Source of the DNA: Acidiferrobacterales bacterium
GTDB lineage: Bacteria > Pseudomonadota > Gammaproteobacteria > Acidiferrobacterales > SZUA-150
Direction: 5' to 3'
Length of the DNA stretch: 64,000 bases
Assembly: GCA_947258385.1 (NCBI GenBank)
Contig: CAMYII010000024.1
Location: 1 to 64,000 of the forward strand
Positions 28,066 through 38,093 of the stretch are shown here, piece by piece. The notes under the pieces are model-generated. The model was not told the origin of the DNA, did not search any database, and saw only the letters and a program-made list of their open reading frames with translations. Each line of letters begins with the position of its first letter. Position 1 is the stretch's first letter. Both the position numbers and the translations under genes were made by a program.

Positions 28066-30126
28066 ATGTTGATCAGCAGCGACAAAGCCGCCGTCCTCCC
28101 GATTTTAAACTCCATCGGCGCCTACGTTTATCTGGTCGACGCGCTGGAGGATGGGACATTCCGCGTCTTCGCCATCAACTGGTCGGATGATGAAGACCTG
28201 GGGCTGCAATATCTCGATACCATTATTGGCAAGCGCCCGGAAGAGGTCCTGGATGCCAAACGCGCCGCCAGGCTGAATGAGCACTACCGGCGGTGCGTGG
28301 ATACCCGGTCGAACATCGAGTTTGAGGGTTATTTCGAATCATCGGCCGGCCCGCGCTGGACCAACCATTTCCTGGCGCCGCTGTTCGATCTGACCGGCCG
28401 CATCGTGCGCATCATGGGCACCGTGGTCGACATTACCGCACGCAAGCAGGTCGAGGGGGCCTTGCGCGAGAGTCAGGCCCGCTATCATGCCCTGTATGAT
28501 GACAATCCCGCCAAGCTCGTTACCCTGGCGCCGGACGGCGAGATCCTGTCGGTGAACAAATTCGGAGCACAGCATTCGGGCTACGCCTCGGCGGATCTGG
28601 TTGGCCGCTCAATCCTCGAGTACGTACACCCGGAAGATGTTGCTGCAGCGAAACAGTTCCTTGCTGATATCATGGATCACCCGGGTGGCGTGCACCGGGC
28701 CGAGTTCCGTAATATCAAAAAAGACGGCAGCGTCATCTGGTTGAATCACACCGCACGTGTGACCGAAGACGCGGCCGGTCAGCCGGTGATCCTGGTCGTT
28801 GCCGAGGAGACCACCGAGACCCATGAACTCGCCGAGCAACTGGCCTATCAGGCGAGCCACGATTCATTGACCGGCCTGGTCAACCGGCGCGCCTTCGAGC
28901 AGCGCCTGCGGGGTTTGTTGGAGAGCGCTGTCGCGGAAAAGGTGGAACACGCCTTGTGTGATCTGGATCTCGATCAGTTCAAGATCATTAACGACACCTG
29001 CGGCCACATCGCCGGCGACGAGCTCTTGCGCCAGTTGGGCGGCCGCCTGCAGGCGGAGATCCGGCCGCAGGACACCCTGGCGCGCCTGGGCGGAGACGAA
29101 TTCGGGGTGCTGATGGAGGCCTGTACCTTGGAGCAGGCCGAAGCGGTGAGCCAGCAGCTGTGTCGTACGATCGAGGGCTTTCATTTTCGGTGGCAGGGGC
29201 AGCACTTTACCATCGGTGTCAGTATCGGGGTGGTGCCGATCACGCAGACCAGCGGCAATCTCACCACCGTGCTCAGCGCGGCTGATCGCGCCTGTTACGC
29301 CGCCAAGGAGAAAGGCCGCAACCGGGTTCACGTCTACCGGGAAGACGACCGCGAGCTGGCCATCCGGCACAATGAAATGGAATGGGTCAATCGCCTGTGC
29401 AATGCGCTGGCCGAGGACAGACTGCATCTTTTTCGTCAGCCGATGGCCCCCCTGGGTATCGAAGACCAGGCCGGTGAGCACTACGAGCTGTTATTACGCC
29501 TGGAGGACGAGCATGGGGAGCTGGTGTCTTACGAGGTGTGCCTGCACGCGGCCGAGCGCTATAATCTGGCGACCCGCCTCGATCAATGGGTCGTCAAAAA
29601 CGCCTTTGCCTGGTTATCCGGGTCGCCCAAAGGGTTAGAGAGGCTGTCGCTTTGCGCCATCAACCTCTCCGGGTGCACCCTCAGCGATGAGACCTTCCTC
29701 GATTTCGTCGTAGACCAGTTCAAGCACACCGGGATACCGCCGCAAAAGATCTGCTTCGAGATCACGGAAACCGCTGCCATCACCAATCTGACCCGTGCGA
29801 TCGGCTTCATCCAGGCCCTCAAGGCCCTGGGCTGTCAGTTCGCGCTGGATGACTTCGGTTCCGGCATGTCCTCACTCAATTATCTGAAACAGCTGCCCGT
29901 GGATTACCTCAAAATCGATGGTGCCTTTGTGCAGGACATCGCCCATGACCCCGTCGATCTGGCGGTGGTCAAGTCGATCAACGATATCGGTCATGTCATG
30001 GGCAAGAAGACCATTGCCGAATTCGTGGAGAATGACCTTATACTCGACAAGCTGCGTGAGATCGGGGTCGATTTCTTCCAGGGCTATCGCATCGGTCAAC
30101 CGGAACCGATTGCCGGTAAGAAGTAA
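28066..30126 (+). CDS. PAS-PAS-GGDEF-EAL cyclic-di-GMP protein
   Basis: 686 residues, cytoplasmic. One PAS-like fold (about 15-130) ends in RIMGTVVDITARKQVEGAL, and a second (about 135-255) contains LYDDNPAKLVTLAPDGEILSVN. The GGDEF domain (about 260-425) has the intact motif RLGGDEFGVL. The EAL domain (about 440-680) has YELLLRLED at the signature position (ELL instead of EAL) but keeps INLSGCTLS, CFEITETAAI, ALDDFGSGMSSL, YLKIDGAFV, KKTIAEFVE and FFQGYRIG. GGDEF domains make cyclic-di-GMP and EAL domains degrade it. Most EAL catalytic residues are present, so phosphodiesterase activity is plausible. The signal sensed by the PAS domains is unknown. Confidence 0.93.
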   Translation: MLISSDKAAVLPILNSIGAYVYLVDALEDGTFRVFAINWSDDEDLGLQYLDTIIGKRPEEVLDAKRAARLNEHYRRCVDTRSNIEFEGYFESSAGPRWTNHFLAPLFDLTGRIVRIMGTVVDITARKQVEGALRESQARYHALYDDNPAKLVTLAPDGEILSVNKFGAQHSGYASADLVGRSILEYVHPEDVAAAKQFLADIMDHPGGVHRAEFRNIKKDGSVIWLNHTARVTEDAAGQPVILVVAEETTETHELAEQLAYQASHDSLTGLVNRRAFEQRLRGLLESAVAEKVEHALCDLDLDQFKIINDTCGHIAGDELLRQLGGRLQAEIRPQDTLARLGGDEFGVLMEACTLEQAEAVSQQLCRTIEGFHFRWQGQHFTIGVSIGVVPITQTSGNLTTVLSAADRACYAAKEKGRNRVHVYREDDRELAIRHNEMEWVNRLCNALAEDRLHLFRQPMAPLGIEDQAGEHYELLLRLEDEHGELVSYEVCLHAAERYNLATRLDQWVVKNAFAWLSGSPKGLERLSLCAINLSGCTLSDETFLDFVVDQFKHTGIPPQKICFEITETAAITNLTRAIGFIQALKALGCQFALDDFGSGMSSLNYLKQLPVDYLKIDGAFVQDIAHDPVDLAVVKSINDIGHVMGKKTIAEFVENDLILDKLREIGVDFFQGYRIGQPEPIAGKK

Positions 30127-30179
30127 CATTCAAACGTTAGCGCCGGATTTCTCGCGTCACCATGGCTGAACGGTGATCA

Positions 30180-32744
30180 ATGCAGGCCAGAAGGGACATT
30201 GCCTGGGATAGTATTGCGGCTGCCGCACTCATTGTGGGACTCATTCTTATCGCGCTGACGGTTGGGCTTCCGCTTGATCTCCGCTTCCTGAAGACAACGA
30301 TCGGCACTGGGTTGAGCTCAGTTATTGGTCGACCGGTCTCAGTTGAAGGTCATATCCGTCTTCTTCTATTCACCAAACCCGTTTTTTCGATTACGGACAT
30401 CGTCGTCCATGGCGCTGATCCCGAATCAGAGGACCATGCGGTGCGTGTGAAGTCTTTTCGAGTCCACTCTGACATCACCTCCGGTCGGCCCTGGCCGGTG
30501 GACATGACCGTTGCCACGGTGCAGGACGTCCTGCGCGTCTCGGGCACAATCGATGACCCCCTTCATGCCCGGGGTCTTGATCTTCATTTTGATCTCACCA
30601 GCAGGTATCACGAGTCAAAGACCGCGGCTACTGGATCCCCTGCACCAGAGATTTATGATCATTATATCGAGGGACGGGTCAGTGATGCCGGCGGGCAATA
30701 CCGGCTCGACCCGATCACCGGAAGCATCGCTGGCAACGATTTTACCGGCTCATTAACAGTCGCTAAAAAAGCGGGCGGACCACGATTGGAGGGCACGCTC
30801 GCGATGGCAAGCCTCGATTTGCGGCCGTCCAGTCGCAAAGCGCGTCGACACGAGAAAGCAGCCGGTGTGCGCTCTTCACGGGCGCCGCTGGGACAGTCAT
30901 TGTTGTCCACGATCGATATGGAGCTCGCGGTCAGACTGGGATCTGTCTCGTTGGCGCCGGGGGAGATAAAGGATCTGTCGTTTATATCCCTGTTACAAAA
31001 CGGACAGTTGATAGTATCACCCCTTCAGTTCGCGATCCGTGACACGTCATTTACCGGCAGCATCTCTGTCGATGTCAGAGATGTGGTCCCTGAGCTACGC
31101 ATAGAACTCGACATGGGCAACGTGGATTTTGCCGGACTTTTCAATAAGCTGGCGATGCCTAAGCACATCACGGCCAAGGCGCAGCGCCTGCGTTTCGAAG
31201 CATCCGGCCGTGGTGACAGCCTGCGCGCTCTATTGGACCGCTCAACGATCTCACTGGTACTGGAAGGGGGGCAGTTACGGGTGGGAGACCGGCGGCGCGG
31301 CAAGGCCTTGCCCATCCGCATCGGCCATGCCGAAGCCCGCGCACCAGCGGATGGGCCTGTCACCATAAACGCTGATGCGATCATCAATCATACACCGGTC
31401 AAGCTGAGCCTGATCAGCGCCAGGCCGGAGCAGTATATAGTGCCCACTGAGCGCTTGCCGGCAAAGCTGCATATCAGTGCTCCGGGCACAACGCTGGACG
31501 TTACAGGTGCGATAACTCTGCCTCTCGATCGCGAGCATTCGCGGTTTGACGTATCGTTAAAGGGCGATCAACTTGCCGGCCTTGCCCCCTTGCTGCAACG
31601 CACTCTGCCACCGCTCGGTCCCTATGCCATTGCCGGTCAACTTTCCGTGTCGGGCGATCATTTCACGATGGACAAGGTCAATGCGCGTATCGGGAGCAGC
31701 ACCGTGCGTGGCAAGCTGAGCCTTCATACCAAGGGGGTTCGGCCAAAGCTCAATGCCGATGTCCGGGCTGATCATTTACGGATAGATGATTTTAGGACGG
31801 CTGGGGCAGACACAGACAGCAGCCTGTTGACGCAGGGCCCGCCTAGCGTTGTCGGAAAACGCGAAGCCAGGACGGCGGCGGCACGCAATGCGCAGCAACG
31901 GGTGTATCCTGTTCTCACCCCCGCCGTACTGAAAAAGCTTGATGCCGATGTGGCGGTATCCGTCGACGAACTGGATACGGGAGCGGATCGGATCAAGAAC
32001 ATCTCCATCAAGGCAGGGCTCGACAATGGCCGTATTGAAATCGGCCAATTTGACGTGACATTTCCCGGTGGAAGAATCGCCACCACGGCCGCCTTTGAAT
32101 TGAGCAACGAGGATCTTGCAGCAGACATCACGGCCCAGGTTGATCGCTTCGACTACGGGATCCTGGCCCGGAGAATCAACCCGAAATCTAAAGCCGCTGG
32201 CTGGCTCAATCTTGACCTCGCATTAAAAAGCCGCGCCAGATCGTTCGACAAGCTCTTAGGAGCGGCCAATGGCCATTTTCGCTTCGCGGTCTGGCCCGAG
32301 AATCTCAGCACAAGGACTATTGATTTTTGGGCCGTGGGACTCTTTCGTGGGGTTCTTTCGAATCTCAATCTTGCCGCGGACGCCAGGCTCAACTGTATTG
32401 TGGGTTATTTCAATTCGACCAATGGACTGATGTCCAGTGAGATCATCCTGCTCGATACCTCCCGCATCACGGTCAAGGGCGAGGGCAATCTGGACTTTCG
32501 CGCACAGGAAATTGATTTGGTACTGACGCCGCGTTCTAAGACACCCGATCTTCTGAGCAATCCAGTGCCGATGGAAGTCACAGGGAAGTTTGATGATTAC
32601 AAGATCCGTCCAGTTAAAGGGGGTGTTGTCGGGTCGGTGGTGCGCATACCTGCGAATGTCATTAAAATGCCTTATCAACGTATTGCGCGCGGAAATCTGC
32701 CCACTGACAGCGACATCGTGTGTGCACCGGCGGCCGACCAGTGA
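30180..32744 (+). CDS. AsmA-family protein (first copy)
   Basis: 854 residues. One N-terminal transmembrane helix (about 13-34) is followed by a long periplasmic beta-rich part. SSVIGRPVSVEGHIRL near residue 50 is the typical AsmA start motif, and the C-terminal AsmA-type end contains FWAVGLFRGVLSNLNLAADARLNCIVGYF followed by LDFRAQEIDLVLTPRSKTPDL. AsmA and TamB relatives are long grooves thought to carry lipids between the inner and outer membranes. It lies 53 bp after the cyclic-di-GMP gene. A second, longer paralogue is encoded at 38415-41393. Which lipid or step it serves is unknown. Confidence 0.88.
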   Translation: MQARRDIAWDSIAAAALIVGLILIALTVGLPLDLRFLKTTIGTGLSSVIGRPVSVEGHIRLLLFTKPVFSITDIVVHGADPESEDHAVRVKSFRVHSDITSGRPWPVDMTVATVQDVLRVSGTIDDPLHARGLDLHFDLTSRYHESKTAATGSPAPEIYDHYIEGRVSDAGGQYRLDPITGSIAGNDFTGSLTVAKKAGGPRLEGTLAMASLDLRPSSRKARRHEKAAGVRSSRAPLGQSLLSTIDMELAVRLGSVSLAPGEIKDLSFISLLQNGQLIVSPLQFAIRDTSFTGSISVDVRDVVPELRIELDMGNVDFAGLFNKLAMPKHITAKAQRLRFEASGRGDSLRALLDRSTISLVLEGGQLRVGDRRRGKALPIRIGHAEARAPADGPVTINADAIINHTPVKLSLISARPEQYIVPTERLPAKLHISAPGTTLDVTGAITLPLDREHSRFDVSLKGDQLAGLAPLLQRTLPPLGPYAIAGQLSVSGDHFTMDKVNARIGSSTVRGKLSLHTKGVRPKLNADVRADHLRIDDFRTAGADTDSSLLTQGPPSVVGKREARTAAARNAQQRVYPVLTPAVLKKLDADVAVSVDELDTGADRIKNISIKAGLDNGRIEIGQFDVTFPGGRIATTAAFELSNEDLAADITAQVDRFDYGILARRINPKSKAAGWLNLDLALKSRARSFDKLLGAANGHFRFAVWPENLSTRTIDFWAVGLFRGVLSNLNLAADARLNCIVGYFNSTNGLMSSEIILLDTSRITVKGEGNLDFRAQEIDLVLTPRSKTPDLLSNPVPMEVTGKFDDYKIRPVKGGVVGSVVRIPANVIKMPYQRIARGNLPTDSDIVCAPAADQ

Positions 32745-32893
32745 TCCGCCGCCGGCCCGGCCTGAGTGCTGTATACGCTGCCAGCGACTGTGAATCACAC
32801 GCCGGCTATCCGAAGTGGTGTGAGTGGGGTAAAATTTCATCAATTCACGATCCCGCTGTGTGGGTGCTTAAACCGGATTTGGAGACGGATGTG

Positions 32894-33466
32894 ATGGCAA
32901 TAATACAACGGCTGTTGATGGTAATGAGTATCACGGCACTGAGTGCATGCACAACGATCGAAGTCGGTTCGGATTTTGACCCGTCCGTGGATTTTTCCGG
33001 GTTCCGCACCTACGCCTGGATCCCGGGCCCGCAGCAGCGCACCGGGGATCCACGGATCGATAACCCGCTGCTCGACAAACGCATACGCCGGGCGGTGGAT
33101 ACCCAGCTAACGGCCAAGGGGTATACACAGCAGACCTCGGGAACGCCTGATTTTTGGGTCGCCTATCATGCGGCGGTGGAACGCAAAATGGATGTCAGGA
33201 CCATGAATACGTACTATGGGTACGGCCGGGGCTGGGACTACGGCTACCGGCAGGGTCCCGCCTATAGGGGACCTGAGACCCATGTCTACCAGTATGACGA
33301 GGGCTCATTGATTCTGGATATCGTCGATCCGGCGACGCGGCAGCTGATCTGGCGGGGTTCGGCCCAGGCCGAGGTAAACCGCGCGACCACGGCGGAGAAA
33401 AGAGATCAAAAAGTCAACGATGCGGTGCAGCGAATACTGGAACAGTTTCCGCCCAAGCCCAAGTAG
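32894..33466 (+). CDS. DUF4136-type lipoprotein
   Basis: 190 residues from ATG 32894 (GGAG 9 bp upstream). The signal peptide ends in the lipobox LSAC. The mature domain starts TIEVGSDFDPSVDFSGFRTYAWIPGP and shows DPRIDNPLLDKRIRRAVDTQLTAKGY, PDFWVAYHAAV and LILDIVDPATRQLIWRGSAQAEV, the hallmark order of the DUF4136 family, whose role is unknown. A Tyr/Gly-rich insert (YYGYGRGWDYGYRQGPAY) lies in the middle. It is probably attached to the outer membrane. It follows the AsmA gene on the same strand by 149 bp. Confidence 0.88.
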   Translation: MAIIQRLLMVMSITALSACTTIEVGSDFDPSVDFSGFRTYAWIPGPQQRTGDPRIDNPLLDKRIRRAVDTQLTAKGYTQQTSGTPDFWVAYHAAVERKMDVRTMNTYYGYGRGWDYGYRQGPAYRGPETHVYQYDEGSLILDIVDPATRQLIWRGSAQAEVNRATTAEKRDQKVNDAVQRILEQFPPKPK

Positions 33467-33591
33467 ATCGGCTGCCCCGACCGCGGCCGCAACAACACGC
33501 GCAGACCAACGGCAGGGCGACAACGTTCGACAATGGTTTGCCACTAGACCGCTTCAGAGCAGGTAGTGCGTGGGAATGAGGGTGTGCAGTG

Positions 33592-33963
33592 ATGAAAGGA
33601 ATATCGTTCATTATTCTGTCAATGTTGATGCTCTCCCTGGCGTCGTCGCCGGCGGTCGGCACCAATCTCTGGCCCTTCATGACAAACGCAGGGCCGATGA
33701 TGTTGTTCACAGACGAAGATCTTGAACTGTTTGACCGCGCGCTCAGCGATGCCCTGAACACGCAGGAGGACGGTGCTGTGCATTCCTGGAAGAACCCGGC
33801 AACCGAGAGTCATGGTGCGGTGACCCCGCTACGTACCTTTGACGACAGCGGCACAACCTGCCGCAGAACGAAGATCGTGAATAATGCCGGCGGCAAAAGT
33901 GCCACGTTTGTATTCAATTTCTGCAAGCAGGCGGACAATACCTGGCAGATAGTCGTTAAATAA
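33592..33963 (+). CDS. Small exported surface-antigen-like protein
   Basis: 123 residues from ATG 33592 with a signal peptide of about 22 residues. The mature part has the pattern DLELFDRALSDALNTQEDGAVHSWKNPATESHGAVTPLRTF, then GTTCRRTKIV and FCKQADNTWQIV. This matches the C-terminal domain of RT0821/Lpp0805-type surface antigens (helix, W-NP motif, two cysteines and a closing strand). Function in the family is unknown. It is likely periplasmic or outer-membrane associated. Repeat A copy 4 follows 27 bp after the stop codon. Confidence 0.7.
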   Translation: MKGISFIILSMLMLSLASSPAVGTNLWPFMTNAGPMMLFTDEDLELFDRALSDALNTQEDGAVHSWKNPATESHGAVTPLRTFDDSGTTCRRTKIVNNAGGKSATFVFNFCKQADNTWQIVVK

Positions 33964-33990
33964 TAATGTGGCGTTAGGGGCAGTCATGAC

Positions 33991-34170
33991 AGATCAAAAT
34001 ACCTTCCGCCGCCTGGCGCTGTGTAACAAACGCAGAAGTCGCGGAGGCGCAAAGGTCGCGAAGAAAGCAAAAACGCTTTATTTTGAAATATTCTCTGCGT
34101 CCTCCGCGCCGTGGCGTTCTTTGCGTTGCTTGCAGGGCGTGAAGGGTGGCTGAGCGTTTGATCTTGAGCT
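33991..34170. repeat. Dispersed repeat family A, copy 4
   Basis: Begins ATCAAAATACCTTCCGCC and ends GCGTTTGATCTTGAG, with TCGCGGAGGCGCAAAGG, GCAAAAACGCTTTATTTTGA and TTCTTTGCGTTGCTTGCAGG between. It is very close to copies 1 and 5 and lies in the same orientation. It starts 27 bp after a stop codon. Confidence 0.85.
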
Positions 34171-34205
34171 AAGTTCTAGTCCGCTATGGGTGCCTTGCAG
34201 TCCCG

Positions 34206-34703
34206 TTACTTGCACGTTCCGGTGCATTTAATGATTCTTTCGGCGCAGGTGATCCGGTTGAAATCCGCCTTGATGCTGAGATCTTCGTCCCCGCCCACAT
34301 GGCGCAGGCGTGCGCCGTTGCAGTGTTTTTGGCGCGTGACGAAGCGGGGCTCTGTCAGCCATGTGACATTGCTGCAACCCGGGCTGCCGGCGCCAAAGCG
34401 CATTCCCAACTGGTAGGTGGCACAGCGCAGCGCGCCGTGGTTGACCCAACCCTCTGTATACCAGTTCCCGTCGGCACGCAGCCATGCTGTGATATCGCCA
34501 AAATCAAAATCAACTCTGGCGCTTCCGGCCTTTGGCATCCATTCCGCTGATTTTCTGGCCTCGGCCATCTTGCGGCCCGGGTCCCGGCCCGGAGATCCGG
34601 CCAGTGGCACTTCGTCGAATGGTGCCGCGAAGGATGAGCTCCCTGCGAGTATGGCGATCAGCAAGGGGGCTAGTGCCAGAATGGGGATACTTTGTTTTCG
34701 CAT
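34206..34703 (-). CDS. Exported protein of unknown function
   Basis: 165 residues from ATG 34703, chosen because AGGAAAGTG lies upstream; a longer frame would start outside the signal peptide. The signal peptide ends near SSSFA. The mature region contains DFDFGDITAWLRADGNWYTEGWVNHGALRC and five cysteines (RCATYQLGMR, PGCSNVTW, KHCNGARLRH, ITCAERIIKCTGTCK). Paired cysteines suggest disulfides in the periplasm or outside the cell. I do not recognise the family. It ends next to repeat A copy 4. Confidence 0.65.
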   Translation of the reverse strand: MRKQSIPILALAPLLIAILAGSSSFAAPFDEVPLAGSPGRDPGRKMAEARKSAEWMPKAGSARVDFDFGDITAWLRADGNWYTEGWVNHGALRCATYQLGMRFGAGSPGCSNVTWLTEPRFVTRQKHCNGARLRHVGGDEDLSIKADFNRITCAERIIKCTGTCK

Positions 34704-35021
34704 ATCACTTTCCTGCAGAGTCAACAATACGTGGCCAAGGCAAAGTATCCGCCGTGGAAGATGAATGGGCCGGGTAATCCCTGTCATACAGATTCAGCTG
34801 CTTTAAACTAATAAGTCCACTGAATTTGCAATCCGAGGGCTATGAATTACCGCCTACAGTTGGGCCTTTGGCGTTTATGATACCCCGAAACGCACCGGCG
34901 GCCCAGGCGAATTACGCCTCAGCGCCAATCAGGGGCGATAAGGCGGGGCGTAGAGTCGTTGCACATTCATCTGGCCGCACCATCGACATACTTATGAGCA
35001 CTGAGAGTTTTGTCCTGAATT
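34704..35021. other. Gap between an exported-protein gene and modC
   Basis: About 320 bp. A plus-strand frame of 79 codons at 34826-35065 overlaps modC and has no ribosome-binding site, so it is not supported. No other structure is seen. Confidence 0.35.
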
Positions 35022-36098
35022 TTATTCCATCAATGCCACGCTCTTTACTTGGGCGTATACCGTAAGGCCCGGTCGCAAGCCGAGCGCGGCTGCCGATTTG
35101 CGTGTGACCCGGGCGAGCAACGGCGTGCCGCCGGCGCTGACACGCACCATAAGCTGGCTCGGGTTGTCTTCAGACAGTTCTTCGATCGTGACGGGAAATA
35201 TATTAAGAATGCTGGTGTGTTCCTGATGACGCAATGTCAGGCTGACATCGCGGGCATGGACGCGCACTCGAATGGGATGCCCCGGTGGCCAGGGTTGGCG
35301 CGCGACAAAAAAACGGCCGCCGGCGAAATCCAGATGCGTGAGCCGGAACTGCTCGTCATGGCCCGCCACCGCGGCCTGTATGACGGTCATGGCGTCATCC
35401 CCGTGAGCGAGCGGTAAGTCCAGGCGGTTGATGGTGTCAAACAGCGGCCCTGCCGCACGGACCTTGCCCTGTTCCAACAGCACCATATGATCCGCCAGCC
35501 GTGCTACCTCCTCAGGCACATGGCTGACATATAGCATCGGGATCGACAACTCTTCATGCATGCGCTCTAGATACGGCAGTATCTCCGCCTTGCTGCCCCG
35601 GTCAAGCGCTGCCAGCGGTTCATCCATGAGCAGCAGGCGTGGGCTGGTCAACAGCGCACGGGCGATGGCGACGCGCTGACGTTCACCACCGGACAGGCGC
35701 GCCGGACTGCGATCCAGCAACCGTGCAACGCCGAGCAGTTCGGTTGCTTGATCGAAGGCCACCTGCCGGTCCGAAATGGGAATACGCTTCCAGCCGTATT
35801 CGAGGTTGCGGCGTACCGAAAGATGGGGGAAGAGGTTCGCCTCCTGGAAGACATATCCCAACGCTCGCCGGTGGGTGGGGAGAAAAAGGCCGGCGGCGTC
35901 ATCGTGCCAGCGCTCTCCGTTGACCTCCAGGTACGCGCCGGGCGCGCGTTCCAGACCGGCGATGCACCTGAGGACGGCGGTCTTGCCGGCGCCGGAGGGT
36001 CCAAACAAGGCGGTGATCCCGATACCCGGCAGCTGGAAATCCACATCCAGCTTGAAGTCACCCAGGCGTATGCGGAATCTTCCCTGGATCCCGGTCAT
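35022..36098 (-). CDS. modC: Molybdate ABC transporter ATPase
   Basis: 358 residues. The nucleotide domain has Walker [13 protein letters not shown], the signature [15 protein letters not shown] and Walker [12 protein letters not shown]. The C-terminal region (about 295-355) is a Mop/TOBE domain ending [22 protein letters not shown], which in the family binds oxyanions and regulates transport. It drives uptake of molybdate (or tungstate) through ModB. The start codon overlaps the end of modB by four bases, so the two are translationally coupled. It is the last gene of modABC. Confidence 0.95.
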   Translation of the reverse strand: MTGIQGRFRIRLGDFKLDVDFQLPGIGITALFGPSGAGKTAVLRCIAGLERAPGAYLEVNGERWHDDAAGLFLPTHRRALGYVFQEANLFPHLSVRRNLEYGWKRIPISDRQVAFDQATELLGVARLLDRSPARLSGGERQRVAIARALLTSPRLLLMDEPLAALDRGSKAEILPYLERMHEELSIPMLYVSHVPEEVARLADHMVLLEQGKVRAAGPLFDTINRLDLPLAHGDDAMTVIQAAVAGHDEQFRLTHLDFAGGRFFVARQPWPPGHPIRVRVHARDVSLTLRHQEHTSILNIFPVTIEELSEDNPSQLMVRVSAGGTPLLARVTRKSAAALGLRPGLTVYAQVKSVALME

Positions 36099-36769
36099 GC
36101 GCCGATCCTTTCCAGGCGCTTATTAATGATGTGTAAGCCCAGTAAAACCATAAAGGAGAACAACAGCATGCCGCCCGCCAACAAGTGCGCTTGTGAGTAT
36201 TCCAGCGCTTCGACGTGGTCGTAGATGGCGATGGAGAGCACCCTTGTTGCGCCCGGGATGTTGCCGCCGATCATGAGCACGACCCCGAACTCACCCATGG
36301 TATGGGCGAAACCCAGGGTCGCGGCGGTCAGATAGCCGCGGCGTGACAATGGCAGTGTGACAGAGAAAAACCGATCCCAGCGTGAGGCGCGTAAAGTGGC
36401 CGCCGCTTCAAGCGGTCCTTGACCGATGGCCTGAAACGCATCCTGGATGGGCCGGACCACAAACGGCAAGGAATAGATTACCGAGCCGATGACCAGTCCG
36501 GGAAAGGTAAAAGCCAATGCGCCCCATCCCAGAGAACTCGTGACACCGCCGATAACGCCGTGTGGTCCTAACGCGACCAGCAGATAGAAACCAAGAACGG
36601 TCGGCGGCAGTACCAGCGGCAACGCGACCACCGCTGCGATCGGGCCCGTCAGCCAGGAAGCACTGCGCGCCAGCCACCACGCCAAAGGCGTACCCAGCAC
36701 CAGCAGTATTACCGTGGTCGCGGTGGCGAGCTGTAAACTCAACCATACGGGGGCAAGGTCAACGGTCAT
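36095..36769 (-). CDS. modB: Molybdate ABC transporter permease
   Basis: 224 residues, the usual length. It has about five hydrophobic helices and the typical segment [19 protein letters not shown]. The coupling loop contains [42 protein letters not shown], the EAA motif region of the ModB/CysT group. It forms the inner-membrane channel for molybdate. It lies 17 bp after modA and overlaps modC. Confidence 0.95.
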   Translation of the reverse strand: MTVDLAPVWLSLQLATATTVILLVLGTPLAWWLARSASWLTGPIAAVVALPLVLPPTVLGFYLLVALGPHGVIGGVTSSLGWGALAFTFPGLVIGSVIYSLPFVVRPIQDAFQAIGQGPLEAAATLRASRWDRFFSVTLPLSRRGYLTAATLGFAHTMGEFGVVLMIGGNIPGATRVLSIAIYDHVEALEYSQAHLLAGGMLLFSFMVLLGLHIINKRLERIGA

Positions 36770-36786
36770 TGGCAGGTTCTTCTCTA

Positions 36787-37611
36787 TTATTTTTTTCGTA
36801 CCGTCTGCCGCGGCCGGTGATTCGCCCCGCTGGATGTCGGCGGGGTTGCATAGCCGAAGCTTTCGATAACCGTGCGGGCTTCCGGGCCTCTGAGGAACGA
36901 CAGGAAACTTTCAGCGGCCGTAGCTCGTCCGCTGCGCAGCAACACCGCCTGTTGTTCGATCGGACGATAAAGTCCGGCCGGTATGTGCCATAGGGAACCA
37001 CGGGTGGACGGCTCGTGCGTCATGACCTGGGACAACGCCACAAATCCGAGCTCCGCGTTGCCCGAGGCGACAAATTGATATGTCTGGGCAATATTCTCAC
37101 CGTACACGAGACGCCGCTGAAGTCGTCGCCATAGGCCCAGTGCCAGCAAAACGTCACGCGCCGCGGCACCGTAGGGCGCTGTTTTGGGATTGGCGATGGC
37201 CAGGTGTCTGTAATCACCGTGATGCAGGACGTTACCTTTATTGTCGATGTACTCCTTATTCGGGCTCCAGAGCACCAGCCGGCCAATGGCGTAGGTAAAT
37301 CGGCTGCCGGCGAGCGCCCGGCCCTCATCTTCGAGCAGACGCGGCCGCTGTGCGTCAGCGGCCAGAAAGACGTCAAACGGCGCGCCATTCTTGATCTGGG
37401 CGTAGAGCTTGCCGGTCGACCCGTAGCTGATAGTAACCTTGTTCCCGGTGCGTGCGGTGTACTTCGCGGCGATCGTTTTCATCGCACCGGTAAAATTAGC
37501 AGCGACTGCCACGACGACCTCATCCGTCCGGGCCTGTGGCTGAGCAACCGGGATCGATGCGATGCCAATGGTGCCGAAAACGAGTGTGGCAAACTGCAAC
37601 CTATTGCCCAT
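36787..37611 (-). CDS. modA: Molybdate-binding periplasmic protein
   Basis: 274 residues. A signal peptide (about 1-28) precedes [21 protein letters not shown], and the ligand region includes [28 protein letters not shown] and [15 protein letters not shown]. These match ModA, which captures molybdate in the periplasm. The protein has about 15 extra basic residues at its C-terminus ([14 protein letters not shown]). No ModE binding site was recognised upstream, and no modE gene is nearby. The operon order is modA-modB-modC. Confidence 0.94.
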   Translation of the reverse strand: MGNRLQFATLVFGTIGIASIPVAQPQARTDEVVVAVAANFTGAMKTIAAKYTARTGNKVTISYGSTGKLYAQIKNGAPFDVFLAADAQRPRLLEDEGRALAGSRFTYAIGRLVLWSPNKEYIDNKGNVLHHGDYRHLAIANPKTAPYGAAARDVLLALGLWRRLQRRLVYGENIAQTYQFVASGNAELGFVALSQVMTHEPSTRGSLWHIPAGLYRPIEQQAVLLRSGRATAAESFLSFLRGPEARTVIESFGYATPPTSSGANHRPRQTVRKK

Positions 37612-37890
37612 TACCCTGCACTCCGTGATGGAGACGGCACCGGTTTTTTCGGAAAGGCCGGGGCCATTTCTTTAAGTCTGTACCGCTTGCCCCGACCGAA
37701 ACCGTCATTCGAGTCGACGAGTGTAGGCGACCTACCGCTCCAGACCGCTCGGCCCGGAAAGTAAACCCGATGTTGCTTGTCAATTCAACCGACAGTTTTG
37801 CCAGTAATTGTTCGTGTTTGTGCAATCAATGGGTGAGCCCCCCTTTCGGAGGTCCCGATTTGGATGTATAAAGTAAGGCCAGAGTTGTCA
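37612..37890. other. modA upstream region
   Basis: About 280 bp expected to hold the modABC promoter. No clear ModE-type palindrome or molybdenum-cofactor RNA motif could be found by eye. A repeat element begins at 37891. Confidence 0.3.
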
Positions 37891-38060
37891 GGGAACCGCT
37901 GAATAAATCCATTCATGGATGTATTTGGATCGCTTCGGCGCGACGCATGTGCTCGCCGCCTGTTGGCGGCTTGCCCCGCAGGGGCCTGCGCGCAAATCAG
38001 CGCCCCGGCGGATTTGTCCGTGCCCGACCCGCAGGAAGCTTTGAGTTAATCAGCGCTTCC
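37891..38060. repeat. Dispersed repeat family B, long copy with inverted ends
   Basis: The ends GGAACCGCTGAATAA (37892-37906) and TTAATCAGCGCTTCC (38046-38060) are inverted copies matching at 13 of 15 positions. Inside is a degenerate palindrome AATCCATTCATGGATGTATT, then GCGCATGTGCTCGCCGCC and GGCTTGCCCCGCAGGGGCC. The same inner sequence, diverged, is found at 58661-58756. No gene lies inside. It is compatible with a small non-autonomous mobile element. Confidence 0.7.
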
Positions 38061-38093
38061 TTAGTATTTTCGTGAACTTTGAAAGAGATAGCT

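Noticed and set aside
34826-35065. 79-codon plus frame between an exported-protein gene and modC
   Set aside because: Overlaps the modC end and lacks a start signal or family signs.
37612-37890. ModE operator upstream of modA
   Set aside because: No convincing palindrome of the known type was found by eye.
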